This document shows, one piece after another, positions 1-8,419 of a stretch of DNA of 64,000 bases; position 1 is the first letter of the stretch; every line of letters begins with the position of its first letter. This stretch comes from Nakamurella deserti. GTDB lineage: Bacteria > Actinomycetota > Actinomycetes > Mycobacteriales > Nakamurellaceae. The translations under genes were made by a program, and so were the position numbers. Under the pieces are notes generated by a model that was not told where the DNA came from, did no database searches, and saw nothing but the letters and a program-made list of their open reading frames with translations. The stretch spans positions 1,612,001-1,676,000 of the forward strand of contig NZ_QCXS01000002.1 in assembly GCF_003260015.1 (NCBI RefSeq), in the 5' to 3' direction.

Positions 1-256
1 GGTGCGACCAACTGCCGTGGACGAACGGCGCCGTGAGGATACCGAGCAGACCGTCCACCCGGCGGGGGTCGATCCCGGTGTGCTGGACGACGTTCAACGC
101 CGGGACCGAGTTGACGATCTGCACCACGACCATCACCGCGACGAGCACCCCGGGCACGATCGCGGCCTGCTGCCAGCGGGCCGGCACCAGGGTGTTGCGG
201 CTCTTCGGGACCACCGTGGTCCGCGGATTCGGGGAGGGCGTCACCGGGAAGGTCAT
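1..256 (-). CDS. Rhomboid family intramembrane serine protease, N-terminal part (cut by window edge)
   Basis: Only the first 85 codons are inside the window. The ATG is at 254-256 on the complement. The visible part has a short polar N-terminus, one hydrophobic segment at about residues 33-50, then GILTAPFVHGSWSH, which matches the L1-loop entry of rhomboid proteases (the conserved H-x-x-W/H-L-x-x-N region). The GxSG serine and the catalytic histidine lie beyond the edge, so activity cannot be judged. In mycobacteria a rhomboid gene sits in the same clpS/DUF2017 neighbourhood, which supports the call. Confidence 0.72.
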   Translation of the reverse strand, partial: MTFPVTPSPNPRTTVVPKSRNTLVPARWQQAAIVPGVLVAVMVVVQIVNSVPALNVVQHTGIDPRRVDGLLGILTAPFVHGSWSH

Positions 257-344
257 GCTCTCCAGGCTACCGACGGGGTGGCCGCCCACATCGGGGTGAA
301 CCCTGAACCGACCCCGGCCCGACCGCGCCGGCCCGCCCCCCCGG

Positions 345-890
345 TCAGTGCATCAACGCGACGACGAGCGAGTCCTGCAGCGCCGACAGCCAGCGGTACA
401 CGTTGTACATCGCCGCGCCGGTTCCGTGCAGGTCGGGCCGGTCCAGGTCCGGCTCCGCCTCGTCGTCGGTGATGTCCAGCCGGACGCCGAGCGCCAGCCG
501 GACGTCGTTGAGCGACGTGAGCCACGCCTGCGCCGTGTCCTCCGAGAGCCGGACCGTGCCGCCGCCGTGCGGCAGGGAGTCCAGGAGCGCGACGGCGGCG
601 CGGTCCTTGGCGGTGATCAGCTCCGGCTCGTACAGCACCCGCAGACCCGCCGCCAGCTCGTCGTCCTCGCGGTGGAAGGCGGGCAGCAACCGGCCCAGCG
701 CCGGGTCGGCCGGCGCGGTCGACGGTGCGGTCTGGATGCCGGTGATGGCGTCCAACGGATCCGAGGGCGCCTCCGCGCGGCGTTGCGCCAGCAACTGCCG
801 GACCTGGTCGACGACGTCGGCCAGCACCTGCACCTCGGCGGGTTCCAGCGTGACGACGAGCTTGCCGCGGCGGCGGCGGAATCCCGGCAC
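345..890 (-). CDS. DUF2017 family protein
   Basis: A 181-residue soluble protein that starts at a GTG (888-890) one base after the clpS stop. Longer in-frame starts exist but would run back through clpS, so the GTG is preferred. The sequence has an N-terminal FRRRRGKLVVTLEPAEVQVL stretch and a helical body ending in a W-L-S-A-L-Q-D-S-L-V-V-A-L tail, typical of actinobacterial DUF2017 proteins encoded directly after clpS. The function of the family is not established. Constant linkage to ClpS suggests a role near ClpAP/ClpCP proteolysis, but that is inference from position only. Confidence 0.8.
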   Translation of the reverse strand: MPGFRRRRGKLVVTLEPAEVQVLADVVDQVRQLLAQRRAEAPSDPLDAITGIQTAPSTAPADPALGRLLPAFHREDDELAAGLRVLYEPELITAKDRAAVALLDSLPHGGGTVRLSEDTAQAWLTSLNDVRLALGVRLDITDDEAEPDLDRPDLHGTGAAMYNVYRWLSALQDSLVVALMH

Positions 891-891
891 G

Positions 892-1188
892 TCAGGAGTC
901 CTGCTGCAGCGTCGCCCACAGACCCGCGCCCTGCAGCTTGGCCACGTCGGCCTCCATCTGCTCACGGGAGCCACTGCTGACGGCGGCGCGGCCGAGGTGG
1001 TGCACGTCCGACATCAGCTTCTCGGCCTTGTCCTTGGGGTGTCCCAGCAGCTTCATGAACACGTAGGTGACGTAGGACATCAGGTTGACCGGGTCGTTCC
1101 AGACGATGGTCACCCAGGGCAGTTGCGCGGCGGTGACCTCGTCCGTCTGCTGGATCACCTCGGTCGTCGGTGCGGTCACGGCGTCCAT
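892..1188 (-). CDS. clpS: ATP-dependent Clp protease adaptor ClpS
   Basis: A 98-residue adaptor that delivers N-degron substrates to the ClpC/ClpA chaperone of the Clp protease. The core [20 protein letters not shown] (residues 24-43) carries the family's N-D-P-V-N substrate-pocket signature, followed by [17 protein letters not shown] and a histidine pair (DVHHLGRA) as in ClpS. Length is normal for actinobacteria. It is transcribed with the DUF2017 gene, one base apart, and divergently from pncB with only 76 bases between the two starts, so that gap must hold both promoters. Confidence 0.95.
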   Translation of the reverse strand: MDAVTAPTTEVIQQTDEVTAAQLPWVTIVWNDPVNLMSYVTYVFMKLLGHPKDKAEKLMSDVHHLGRAAVSSGSREQMEADVAKLQGAGLWATLQQDS

Positions 1189-1264
1189 TGTTCCACTCCC
1201 GCCCGACCCCGCCGCCTCCCGCGAGGCGATCGGGCGGCCGTCGGGTCGCTACAGTGCTGGACCT

Positions 1265-2566
1265 ATGACGCCCTCCGCACTGTCGCCGCGGTCGACCGCG
1301 CTGATGACGGACCATTATGAACTGACCATGCTGCAGGCCGCGCTGCGGGACGGTACCGCCGAGCGCACCTGCAGTTTCGAGGCGTTCACCCGCCGGCTGC
1401 CCGACGGGCGCCGCTACGGCGTGGTCGCGGGGATCGGCCGACTGGTCGACGCGATCGCGCAGTTCCGGTTCGGCGACGCGGAGCTGGAACGGCTGCGGGG
1501 TGTGCTCGACGAGCCGACCCTGGACTACCTGGCCGGCTACCGCTTCGACGGCGACATCGACGCCTACCCCGAGGGTGAGCTGTTCTTCCCGGGTTCGCCG
1601 ATCCTCACCGTCCGCGGCACCTTCGCCGCCGCCGGCATCCTCGAGACGCTCGTCCTGTCGATCCTGAACTACGACTGCGCGGTGGCCTCGGCCGCGGCCC
1701 GGATGGTCAGCGCGGCCGAGGGCCGGCCGCTGATCGAGATGGGCGGCCGGCGCACCCACGAGGAGTCGGCCGTGGCCGCCGCCCGCGCCGCCTACCTCGC
1801 CGGCTTCACCGCCACGTCCAACCTCGAGGCGGGACGCCGTCACGGCATCCCGACCGGCGGCACCGCGGCGCATTCGTTCACCCTGCTGCACGACACCGAG
1901 GCGGCCGCGTTCCGGGCGCAGGTGGACGCGCTGGGCGTGGGCACGACCCTGCTCGTGGACACCTACGACATCACGCAGGGCATCGCCACCGCGATCGAGG
2001 TCGCCGGCACCGGGCTGGGGGCGGTCCGCATCGACTCCGGGGACCTGGGGGTACTCACCCGCTCGGCCCGCCGTCAGCTGGATTCGCTGGGCGCCACCGC
2101 CACGAAGATCGTCCTGTCGGGCGACCTCGACGAGTACGCGATCGCCGCGCTGCGCGCGGAGCCGGTCGACACCTACGGCGTGGGCACCTCGGTGGTCACC
2201 GGTTCGGGGGCACCGACGGCCAGCATGGTCTACAAGCTGGTCGAGGTGGACGGCCGGCCGGTCGCCAAGCGGAGCGAGAACAAGCGCTCCTACGGCGGCC
2301 GCAAGGCCGCGCTCCGGCGGTACAAGTCCACCGGTACCGCCCTGGAGGAGGTCGTCTACCTCGCCGACGGTGAGCCGCCGGCGGCCGAGGAGTTCGACCG
2401 GCACCTGCCCCGGCCGTTGCTGCGCGGCGGCGTCCCCGTCGACGGGCTGCCCACCCTGGAGGAGTCGCGTCGGGCGCTGGCCGACGGCCTGGTCTCACTC
2501 CCCTGGGCGGGCCTGAAGCTCTCCCGCGGCGAGCCCGCGATCCCGACCCTCAACCTGATCCCCTGA
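1265..2566 (+). CDS. pncB: Nicotinate phosphoribosyltransferase
   Basis: A 433-residue enzyme that makes nicotinate mononucleotide from nicotinate and PRPP in NAD salvage. The ATG at 1265 is chosen because the open frame upstream overlaps the divergent clpS. Family signatures seen: ALMTDHYELTMLQAAL near the N-terminus, SFEAFTRRLP, FFPGSPILTV, MGGRRTHEESAVAAARAAYL, the GTAAHSF histidine region, and IDSGDL plus YGVGTSVV in the C-terminal barrel. It is followed after 10 bases by a nicotinamidase gene, so the two consecutive salvage steps appear to be one operon. Confidence 0.95.
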   Translation: MTPSALSPRSTALMTDHYELTMLQAALRDGTAERTCSFEAFTRRLPDGRRYGVVAGIGRLVDAIAQFRFGDAELERLRGVLDEPTLDYLAGYRFDGDIDAYPEGELFFPGSPILTVRGTFAAAGILETLVLSILNYDCAVASAAARMVSAAEGRPLIEMGGRRTHEESAVAAARAAYLAGFTATSNLEAGRRHGIPTGGTAAHSFTLLHDTEAAAFRAQVDALGVGTTLLVDTYDITQGIATAIEVAGTGLGAVRIDSGDLGVLTRSARRQLDSLGATATKIVLSGDLDEYAIAALRAEPVDTYGVGTSVVTGSGAPTASMVYKLVEVDGRPVAKRSENKRSYGGRKAALRRYKSTGTALEEVVYLADGEPPAAEEFDRHLPRPLLRGGVPVDGLPTLEESRRALADGLVSLPWAGLKLSRGEPAIPTLNLIP

Positions 2567-2576
2567 CAGGACACCG

Positions 2577-3164
2577 ATGACGCAGACCTACCTCCCGTCC
2601 ACCGCGCTCGTGGTGGTGGACATGCAGCACGACTTCGCCGACCCCGACGGCAGCCTGTACGTCCGGGGCGGCGAACAGCTCCTGGACGGCGTGAACGCCG
2701 AGATCGCCGCGGCGCAGGCCGCGGGCGCCACGGTGGTCTACACCCAGGACTGGCACCCCGAGAGCACCCCGCACTTCGCCAAGGACGGCGGGCTGTGGCC
2801 CGTGCACTGCGTGATCGGCAGCCACGGCGCCGCACTGCTGGACGGTCTGGACGTCGTGGGTGAGGTCGTCCGCAAGGGTGACGGACCGGAGGACGGCTAC
2901 TCGGGGTTCACGGTGCTGCACCTGCCCACCGGCACCAACCGCGGTACGAAGCTGTCGACCATCCTGGACGAGAACGGCGTGATGTCCGTCGTCGTCGTGG
3001 GGCTGGCCGGTGACTGGTGCGTCAAGGAGACGGCCATCGACGGCGTCAAGCTCGGTTACGACGTGACGGTGCCGCTCGAGCTGACCCGCTTCGTCGAGCT
3101 GCAGCCCGGTGACGGTGACCGCGCGGTCGAGGCGATGCGCGAGTCCGGGGTGACGCTGGTCTGA
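2577..3164 (+). CDS. pncA: Nicotinamidase (isochorismatase-like fold)
   Basis: A 195-residue enzyme that hydrolyses nicotinamide to nicotinate, feeding PncB encoded immediately upstream. The catalytic triad can be placed as Asp15 (VVVDMQHDF), Lys100 (VVRKGDG) and Cys148 (LAGDWCVKETA). The likely metal ligands are Asp58 and His60 in TQDWHPE and His77 in WPVHC, matching the pyrazinamidase/nicotinamidase pattern. Length is normal. A cis-peptide region VVGLAGDWC is intact. The gene ends 20 bases before the convergent stop of the PTH2-like gene. Confidence 0.95.
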   Translation: MTQTYLPSTALVVVDMQHDFADPDGSLYVRGGEQLLDGVNAEIAAAQAAGATVVYTQDWHPESTPHFAKDGGLWPVHCVIGSHGAALLDGLDVVGEVVRKGDGPEDGYSGFTVLHLPTGTNRGTKLSTILDENGVMSVVVVGLAGDWCVKETAIDGVKLGYDVTVPLELTRFVELQPGDGDRAVEAMRESGVTLV

Positions 3165-3184
3165 GCCGGCCGCCGGGGGTGTCG

Positions 3185-3985
3185 CTACAGCCCGGTGGCG
3201 TCGGCGATCACGGTGACGGTGCCGGGGTCGATCTCGGTGAACCCGGCGTCGCGGACCGCGACCCGGCGGTGTTCCCAGGCGTGGGCGTCGCCGGCAAGGA
3301 TGTGCTCCGCCGACCAGGCCCGCTCGGTCAGCAGCGCGACCGTGGTCGGCAGGCCCGCCGCCCACCAGCGTTGCAGCGCGCCGCCGTCGGTCGCGGACAG
3401 CAGGGCGGCCGTGATCATCCCGGCGTGCCCGGTCTGGGCCATCAATTTGCCGGCCGTCATGGGGATGTGCGCGGGCAGTTGCAGCAGCAGGACGCCCGCG
3501 GGCGCCACCGGACGGTCGCCGGCCCTCAGGTCCACCGGCAGATCGGTGCCGCCCACCTGGAGTTTGCCGACCCGTTTGTCGAGATCGGTGACCGGACCGG
3601 GAAGCAGCGCCCGCACCTCGGCGTCACGACGGGTGACGGTCGTGCCGGGCAGGTCCTGCACCGCCTGCCACTGGCCGGCCCGCGCGCGCCGGGTGACCTT
3701 GCGGATGTGCGCCCGCACGTACCCGGCGACGGGGTCGTGCCAGGCGCCACCCGGGGCCGCCCGCTCGTCCAGGCAGATGGCGGTGGCCGCGGTGCATGCC
3801 GCGGCCAGCGCCGACGACCAGGACGGCGCCTGCTCACGCTCCAGCCGCAGGATCAGCTGCATCGCCCGGACGTCCTCGGCGGCCTCGTCCCGGTCGTCGA
3901 GCACCTCGTCGTCGCGCAGGCTCATCCAGTGGGCGTGCCGCTCCGCCAGCGGGGCCAGCACGGCGCCGAAGGCCTCGGGGGTCAT
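3185..3985 (-). CDS. Peptidyl-tRNA hydrolase family 2-like protein
   Basis: A 266-residue protein. The C-terminal ~100 residues contain MTAGKLMAQTGHAGM, the K-x-x-A-Q-x-x-H-A signature of type 2 peptidyl-tRNA hydrolases, followed by TVALLTERAW and a DAGFTEIDPGTVTVIADATG ending, also PTH2-like. The N-terminal ~150 residues (helical, with RHAHWMSLRDDEV and RLEREQAPSWSSALAAACTA) are an extension not present in archaeal or eukaryotic PTH2. Its ATG overlaps the serB stop as ATGA, implying translational coupling. Enzymatic activity on peptidyl-tRNA is inferred only. Confidence 0.7.
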   Translation of the reverse strand: MTPEAFGAVLAPLAERHAHWMSLRDDEVLDDRDEAAEDVRAMQLILRLEREQAPSWSSALAAACTAATAICLDERAAPGGAWHDPVAGYVRAHIRKVTRRARAGQWQAVQDLPGTTVTRRDAEVRALLPGPVTDLDKRVGKLQVGGTDLPVDLRAGDRPVAPAGVLLLQLPAHIPMTAGKLMAQTGHAGMITAALLSATDGGALQRWWAAGLPTTVALLTERAWSAEHILAGDAHAWEHRRVAVRDAGFTEIDPGTVTVIADATGL

Positions 3986-5187
3986 CCGATCGGCACCCGG
4001 CGAAGCGTGCCGTCGGCGGCGTCGGCGGCTTCGACCTCGGCCCGGGTGATGCCGAGGATGAACAGCACCGGGTCCAGGAACGGCTGGTTGAGGGTGGTGT
4101 CGGCGAACTCTGCGACGATCGGCTTGGCGTTGAAGGCGATCCCCAGCCCGGCGGCGGTGAGCATGTCGATGTCGTTGGCCCCGTCGCCGACCGCGACCGT
4201 CTGGTTCATCGGCACCCCGGACTCGAGAGCGAAGCGGGCGAGCGCACGCGCCTTTCCCTGCCGGTCGACGACGTCCCCGACGACCCGTCCGGTCAGGCGG
4301 CCACCCTCCACCTCGAGGGTGTTGGCGGCCACGAAATCCAGCGACAGATCGTCGACGAGGTGGCGGGCGACCTGGGTGAACCCGCCCGAGACGATGCCGC
4401 AGCGGTAGCCCAGACGCTTCAGCGTCCGGATGGTGGTGCGCGCACCCGGGGTGAGCTCCAGCGACCGGCCGACCTCGTCGAGGACCGCGGCGTCGAGCCC
4501 GGCGAGCATCGCGACCCGTCGGTGCAGCGACTGGGCGAAGTCGAGTTCGCCGCGCATGGCCGCCTCGGTGATCCGCTCGACCTCGGCCCGCCGTCCGGTG
4601 TGGTCGGCGAGGATCTCGATGACCTCGCCGGTGATCAACGTCGAGTCGACGTCGAACACGATGAGCCGCTTGGAGCGGCGGGCGATCCCGGCGCGCTGGA
4701 CGGCGATGTCGACCCCGGCGGCGGCGCCGACCTCGGCGACGGCCTGCCGGAGCAGTTCGTCCCCGGCCGCCGACACCAGCAGTTCCAGCCCCGTCACCGG
4801 GTAGTCGGCCACCCGCTTGATCGTCTCGATGTTGACCCCGAGCTCGCCCAGCCGGCCCGCCAGCAGCGCGACCGCGGTGGCCTGCAGCGGGCGGCCCATC
4901 ACGACCAGCACGTGGGTGCCCGCGGAGCGGGGCTCGTCGACCCCGACGTCGAGTCGGACGGTGACCGCCATGTCGACGGCGGCCATCGCGGCCTGCACGT
5001 CCTCCTGCAGGCGCACGCCGGAGCCGTCCACGGAGACCAGCACGCCGAGGGTGAGCTGGCCCCGCACGACGACCTGCTCGACGTCGAGGACGTCGACGCG
5101 GTGGGCGCCGAGGACGGCGAAGAGGGCCCCGGTGACGCCCGGGTGGTCGCTGCCGGTGACCGTCATCAGCACGGCGTTCTGCGCCAT
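3982..5187 (-). CDS. serB: Phosphoserine phosphatase with tandem ACT domains
   Basis: A 401-residue enzyme for the last step of serine synthesis, phosphoserine to serine. ACT-type regulatory domains cover about residues 6-80 and 92-165. The HAD catalytic domain follows, with the nucleophile motif FDVDSTLITGE (Asp179 and Asp181), the second motif SGGFTQVA, the lysine in RQGKARALARF and the acidic motif AVGDGANDIDML. This two-ACT arrangement is the usual mycobacterial SerB2 layout, in which serine feeds back through the ACT domains. The ATG at 5187 directly precedes the ACT fold. Confidence 0.95.
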   Translation of the reverse strand: MAQNAVLMTVTGSDHPGVTGALFAVLGAHRVDVLDVEQVVVRGQLTLGVLVSVDGSGVRLQEDVQAAMAAVDMAVTVRLDVGVDEPRSAGTHVLVVMGRPLQATAVALLAGRLGELGVNIETIKRVADYPVTGLELLVSAAGDELLRQAVAEVGAAAGVDIAVQRAGIARRSKRLIVFDVDSTLITGEVIEILADHTGRRAEVERITEAAMRGELDFAQSLHRRVAMLAGLDAAVLDEVGRSLELTPGARTTIRTLKRLGYRCGIVSGGFTQVARHLVDDLSLDFVAANTLEVEGGRLTGRVVGDVVDRQGKARALARFALESGVPMNQTVAVGDGANDIDMLTAAGLGIAFNAKPIVAEFADTTLNQPFLDPVLFILGITRAEVEAADAADGTLRRVPIG

Positions 5188-5241
5188 GCGCACTCCTTCG
5201 GGTGGGGCCGGCCACCCTGCCACGCGCAGGGTCCGGACATG

Positions 5242-5276
5242 CCGAGTCCCGCTGCCGGATCGGCAGCGGGACTCGG
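5242..5276 (-). terminator. Strong hairpin terminator after ctaD
   Basis: Perfect 15-bp inverted repeat (5242-5256 with 5262-5276) around a 5-base loop, 8 bases beyond the ctaD stop. No U-tract follows, as is common in GC-rich actinobacteria. It also insulates serB from ctaD. Confidence 0.8.
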
Positions 5277-5284
5277 GGATCAGC

Positions 5285-7030
5285 TCAGGACTTCGGTTCG
5301 TCGGGGATCTTGAGGTGGTCGCTGGACTCCGCGGCCTCGAGTCCCTTCCAGTCACGGCTCGGGTGGGCCTCCGAGCGCATCCGCTCGATCATGTGCGGGT
5401 GGTGCAGCTCGAACGCGGGGCGCTCGGACCGGATGCGCGGCAGCGTGAGGAAGTTGTGCCGCGGCGGCGGGGAGCTGGTGGCCCACTCCAGCGAGTTGCC
5501 GTAACCCCACGGGTCGTCGGCGTGGGTGATCTCGCCGTGGCGGAACGACTTGGCGACGTTCCAGATGAACGGCAACGTCGAGGCCCCGAGGATGAAGGCG
5601 CCCACCGTGGAGAACGTGTTCATGAACGTGAAGCCGTCGCTCTCCACGTAGTCGGCGTACCGGCGCGGCATACCGACGTTGCCCAGCCAGTGCTGGATGA
5701 GGAAGGTGGCGTGGAAGCCGACGAAGGTCAGCCAGAAGTGCCACTTGCCGAGGCCCTCGTCGAGGAAGCGACCGGTCATCTTCGGGAACCAGAAGTAGAT
5801 CCCGCCGAAGGTGGCGAACACGATGACGCCGAACAGCACGTAGTGGAAGTGCGCGACCACGAAGTAGGAGTCCGACACGTGGAAGTCCAGGGCGGGCGCG
5901 GCCAGGATGATGCCGGTCAGGCCGCCGAAGAGGAACGTCACCAGGAAGCCCGCGACGAACAGCATCGGCGTCTCGAAGGTGAGCTGGCCCTTCCACATGG
6001 TGCCGATCCAGTTGAAGAACTTCAGCCCGGTCGGCACCGCGATGAGGAAGGTCATCAGCGAGAAGAACGGCAGCAGCACCGAACCGGTGGCGAACATGTG
6101 GTGAGCCCACACCGCGACCGACAGGGCGGCGATGGAGATGGTCGCGAACACCAGGCCGCGGTAGCCGAAGATCGGCTTGCGGGCGAAGACCGGGATGATC
6201 TCGGAGACGATGCCGAAGAACGGCAGCGCCAGGATGTACACCTCGGGGTGCCCGAAGAACCAGAACAGGTGCTGGAAGAGGATCGCACCGCCGTTGGCGG
6301 GGTCGAACACGTGGGAGCCGAAGTGCCGGTCGGCGGCGAGGCCGAACAGGGCCGCGGTCAGCACCGGGAAGGCGATCAGGACCAGCAGCGAGGTGACCAG
6401 GATCGTCCAGGTGAAGACGGGCATCCGCCACATCGTCATGCCGGGGGCACGCAGGCAGATGATCGTGGTGATCATGTTGACCGCGCCGAGGATGGTGCCG
6501 AGACCGCCGACGGCCAGGCCCATGATCCACAGGTCGCCACCGACGCCGGGCGAGTGCTCGACGCTGGAGAGCGGGGTGTAGGCGGTCCAGCCGAACGCCG
6601 CGGCGCCACCCGGCGTGAAGAAGCCGGACATCGCGATCAGCGCGCCGAACAGGAACAGCCAGTACGAGAAGGCGTTCAGGCGCGGGAAGGCGACGTCGGG
6701 GGCACCGATCTGCAGCGGCATCACGAAGTTCGCGAAACCGAACACGATGGGCGTCGCGTAGAACAGCAGCATCACCGTGCCGTGCATGGTGAACAGCTGG
6801 TTGTACTGGTCGGTCGACAGGAACTGCAGGCCCGGCCGGGCGAGCTCGGCGCGCATGAGCAGCGCGAGGACGCCACCGATCATGAAGAAGACCATGCAGG
6901 TCGTGATGTACATCAGACCGAGGGTCTTGTGGTCGGTCGTCTGCAGCAGGCTGAGGAACTTGGTCCCTCGGGACGGCCGATGGACGGGGATCGGCCTGCT
7001 CACCACGGGGCGAGGAGCGACGGCGGTCAC
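5285..7030 (-). CDS. ctaD: Cytochrome c oxidase subunit I (aa3 type)
   Basis: A 581-residue, 12-helix haem-copper oxidase subunit that reduces O2 and pumps protons. The GTG at 7030 is chosen because GGAGGAA lies just upstream. The ATG 19 codons earlier has no such site. Ligands seen: low-spin haem His83 in MHGTVML, CuB His261 and crosslinked Tyr265 in [16 protein letters not shown], CuB His310/His311 in VWAHHMF, and the haem ligands in [12 protein letters not shown]. The N-terminal extension before helix 1 is typical of actinobacterial CtaD. Subunits II, III and the bcc complex are not in this window. Confidence 0.95.
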   Translation of the reverse strand: MTAVAPRPVVSRPIPVHRPSRGTKFLSLLQTTDHKTLGLMYITTCMVFFMIGGVLALLMRAELARPGLQFLSTDQYNQLFTMHGTVMLLFYATPIVFGFANFVMPLQIGAPDVAFPRLNAFSYWLFLFGALIAMSGFFTPGGAAAFGWTAYTPLSSVEHSPGVGGDLWIMGLAVGGLGTILGAVNMITTIICLRAPGMTMWRMPVFTWTILVTSLLVLIAFPVLTAALFGLAADRHFGSHVFDPANGGAILFQHLFWFFGHPEVYILALPFFGIVSEIIPVFARKPIFGYRGLVFATISIAALSVAVWAHHMFATGSVLLPFFSLMTFLIAVPTGLKFFNWIGTMWKGQLTFETPMLFVAGFLVTFLFGGLTGIILAAPALDFHVSDSYFVVAHFHYVLFGVIVFATFGGIYFWFPKMTGRFLDEGLGKWHFWLTFVGFHATFLIQHWLGNVGMPRRYADYVESDGFTFMNTFSTVGAFILGASTLPFIWNVAKSFRHGEITHADDPWGYGNSLEWATSSPPPRHNFLTLPRIRSERPAFELHHPHMIERMRSEAHPSRDWKGLEAAESSDHLKIPDEPKS

Positions 7031-7470
7031 TGAACTGTTCCTCCAGCTGATCGGCGCACTGACGTCCCGGGTGCCCCGGAATGCCATGAGCTTAGTCCGA
7101 TCACGCCCCCGACACCTGTCGGGCTGACCCGATATCGGCGTCGGGTACGGCGGTGATGCGAACCGAGGACCAATCTACGCCGCGTAGAGCCGGGCGCGGG
7201 CACCGCCCGGCCCGCGCGCCGCCGGCCGACTCCCCCGCCGGGAGGTCGTCAGCTCCACCGTGGACCCCCGACCTGTGGCGATGCTGTGGACCGCGTCCGA
7301 ACGCGCTGGACGGCCGCCGCCGGATGCGCCGCCGGACGTGGCCCTGCTCACGCCCACCCGCCCTGGAGAGCTTAGGCAACCCTCAGTTAGGGTTGCCTCA
7401 GCAGTGCACTCCGGCCGGTCGTCCGACGCCGGAACGCGGTCCCGCCCGGCGGGCAGAACGGAAGCGACAG
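7031..7470. other. 440-base divergent intergenic region, ctaD / siderophore reductase
   Basis: No supported gene. It must hold the ctaD promoter (towards the left) and the promoter of the reductase (towards the right). The one clear structure is the AGGGTTGCC palindrome described separately. Open frames through here have poor codon use and no homology that I recognise. Confidence 0.6.
7372..7400 (+). promoter_or_regulatory. Candidate iron-box (DtxR/IdeR-type operator)
   Basis: Perfect 9-bp inverted repeat GGCAACCCT / AGGGTTGCC (7375-7383 with 7389-7397), flanked by TTAGG at 7372 and again at 7387. TTAGG half-sites with CCT partners are the hallmark of DtxR/IdeR boxes, and the gene 71 bases downstream is a siderophore-interacting reductase, a classic iron-repressed target. 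The match to the 19-bp consensus is only about 11 positions, so the regulator is not certain. Confidence 0.45.
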
Positions 7471-8412
7471 ATGAGCGCCCCCACTCTCGTCACCCCGTAC
7501 CACCTGGTCTCCTCGACGGTCGCCCGCATCGTCGACCTCGGCCGCGGCTTCCGCCGCTTCACCTTCACCGGCCCGGCCGTGCACCGGCTCGCCAGCGGCG
7601 GGTACGACCAGCGCGTCAAGCTCATCCTGCCGCTCCCCGATCGCGGCTTCGCGGATCTGCCCACGGGCGGCGACTGGTACCTGCAGTGGCGTGCGCTGCC
7701 CGACGAGTGCCGCAATCCCGTCCGCACCTACACCGTGCGGGCCCTGCGTCCCGAGGCCGCCGAGGTCGACATCGACATCGCCCTGCACGGACGCACGGGC
7801 CCGGCGTCCCGGTGGGCCACCGACGCGGTCGTCGGCGACGAGCTCTACATCTGCGGTCCCAACGCCGAACACGGCGGGCCCTACGGCGGTGTGGACTTCC
7901 TGCCGCCGGCGCACACCGACCAGTTCCTGCTCGCGGGCGACCCGACCGCCGTCCCGGCCATCGCCGCCATCCTGGAGTCGCTGCCCCCGCACGCCCGGGG
8001 GGTGGCGGTCCTGGAGGTCGAGCACGCCTCGGACGGCAACGCGCTCGGACGCGTGCCCGACGGCGTGCAGGTCCGGCTGGTGGTCCGCGAGCCCGGACGG
8101 CACGGCTCGCGGTTGATCCCCGCGGTCGAGGTCGCGGCGGCCGAGCTGTGCGGCACGGGAAGCTGCCACGACACCCCGCCCAGCACCGACCTCGAGGACG
8201 TCGACGTGGACGCCGGTCTGCTGTGGGAGGCGCCGCGCAACGACGAGGACGGCCCGGCGCGCGACCGCACCCGCCTGTACGCCTGGCTCGCCGGCGAGGC
8301 CGCGGTGATCAAGTCGCTGCGCCGTCACCTGGTCAGCGAGCGCGGCATCGACCGGAAGTCGGTGGCCTTCATGGGGTACTGGCGTCAGGGTCGCGCCGAG
8401 GACGGCCGCTGA
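7471..8412 (+). CDS. Siderophore-interacting protein (FAD-dependent ferric-siderophore reductase family)
   Basis: A 313-residue cytosolic flavoprotein likely to release iron from imported ferric siderophores. It shows the FAD-binding motif RTYTVR (residues 85-90) in RNPVRTYTVRAL, the N-terminal barrel motif FRRFTFTG, and the C-terminal YAWLAGEAAVIKSLRRHL and MGYWRQG signatures of ViuB-type reductases. An acidic insert (around DLEDVDVDAGLLWEAPRND) is usual in actinobacterial members. ATG at 7471 is the start that begins the conserved domain. Iron control is suggested by the upstream palindrome. Confidence 0.9.
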   Translation: MSAPTLVTPYHLVSSTVARIVDLGRGFRRFTFTGPAVHRLASGGYDQRVKLILPLPDRGFADLPTGGDWYLQWRALPDECRNPVRTYTVRALRPEAAEVDIDIALHGRTGPASRWATDAVVGDELYICGPNAEHGGPYGGVDFLPPAHTDQFLLAGDPTAVPAIAAILESLPPHARGVAVLEVEHASDGNALGRVPDGVQVRLVVREPGRHGSRLIPAVEVAAAELCGTGSCHDTPPSTDLEDVDVDAGLLWEAPRNDEDGPARDRTRLYAWLAGEAAVIKSLRRHLVSERGIDRKSVAFMGYWRQGRAEDGR

Positions 8413-8419
8413 CCTCGGC

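Noticed and set aside
4817-7033. 738-codon plus-strand frame opposite ctaD
   Set aside because: Antisense shadow of a clearly conserved oxidase gene.
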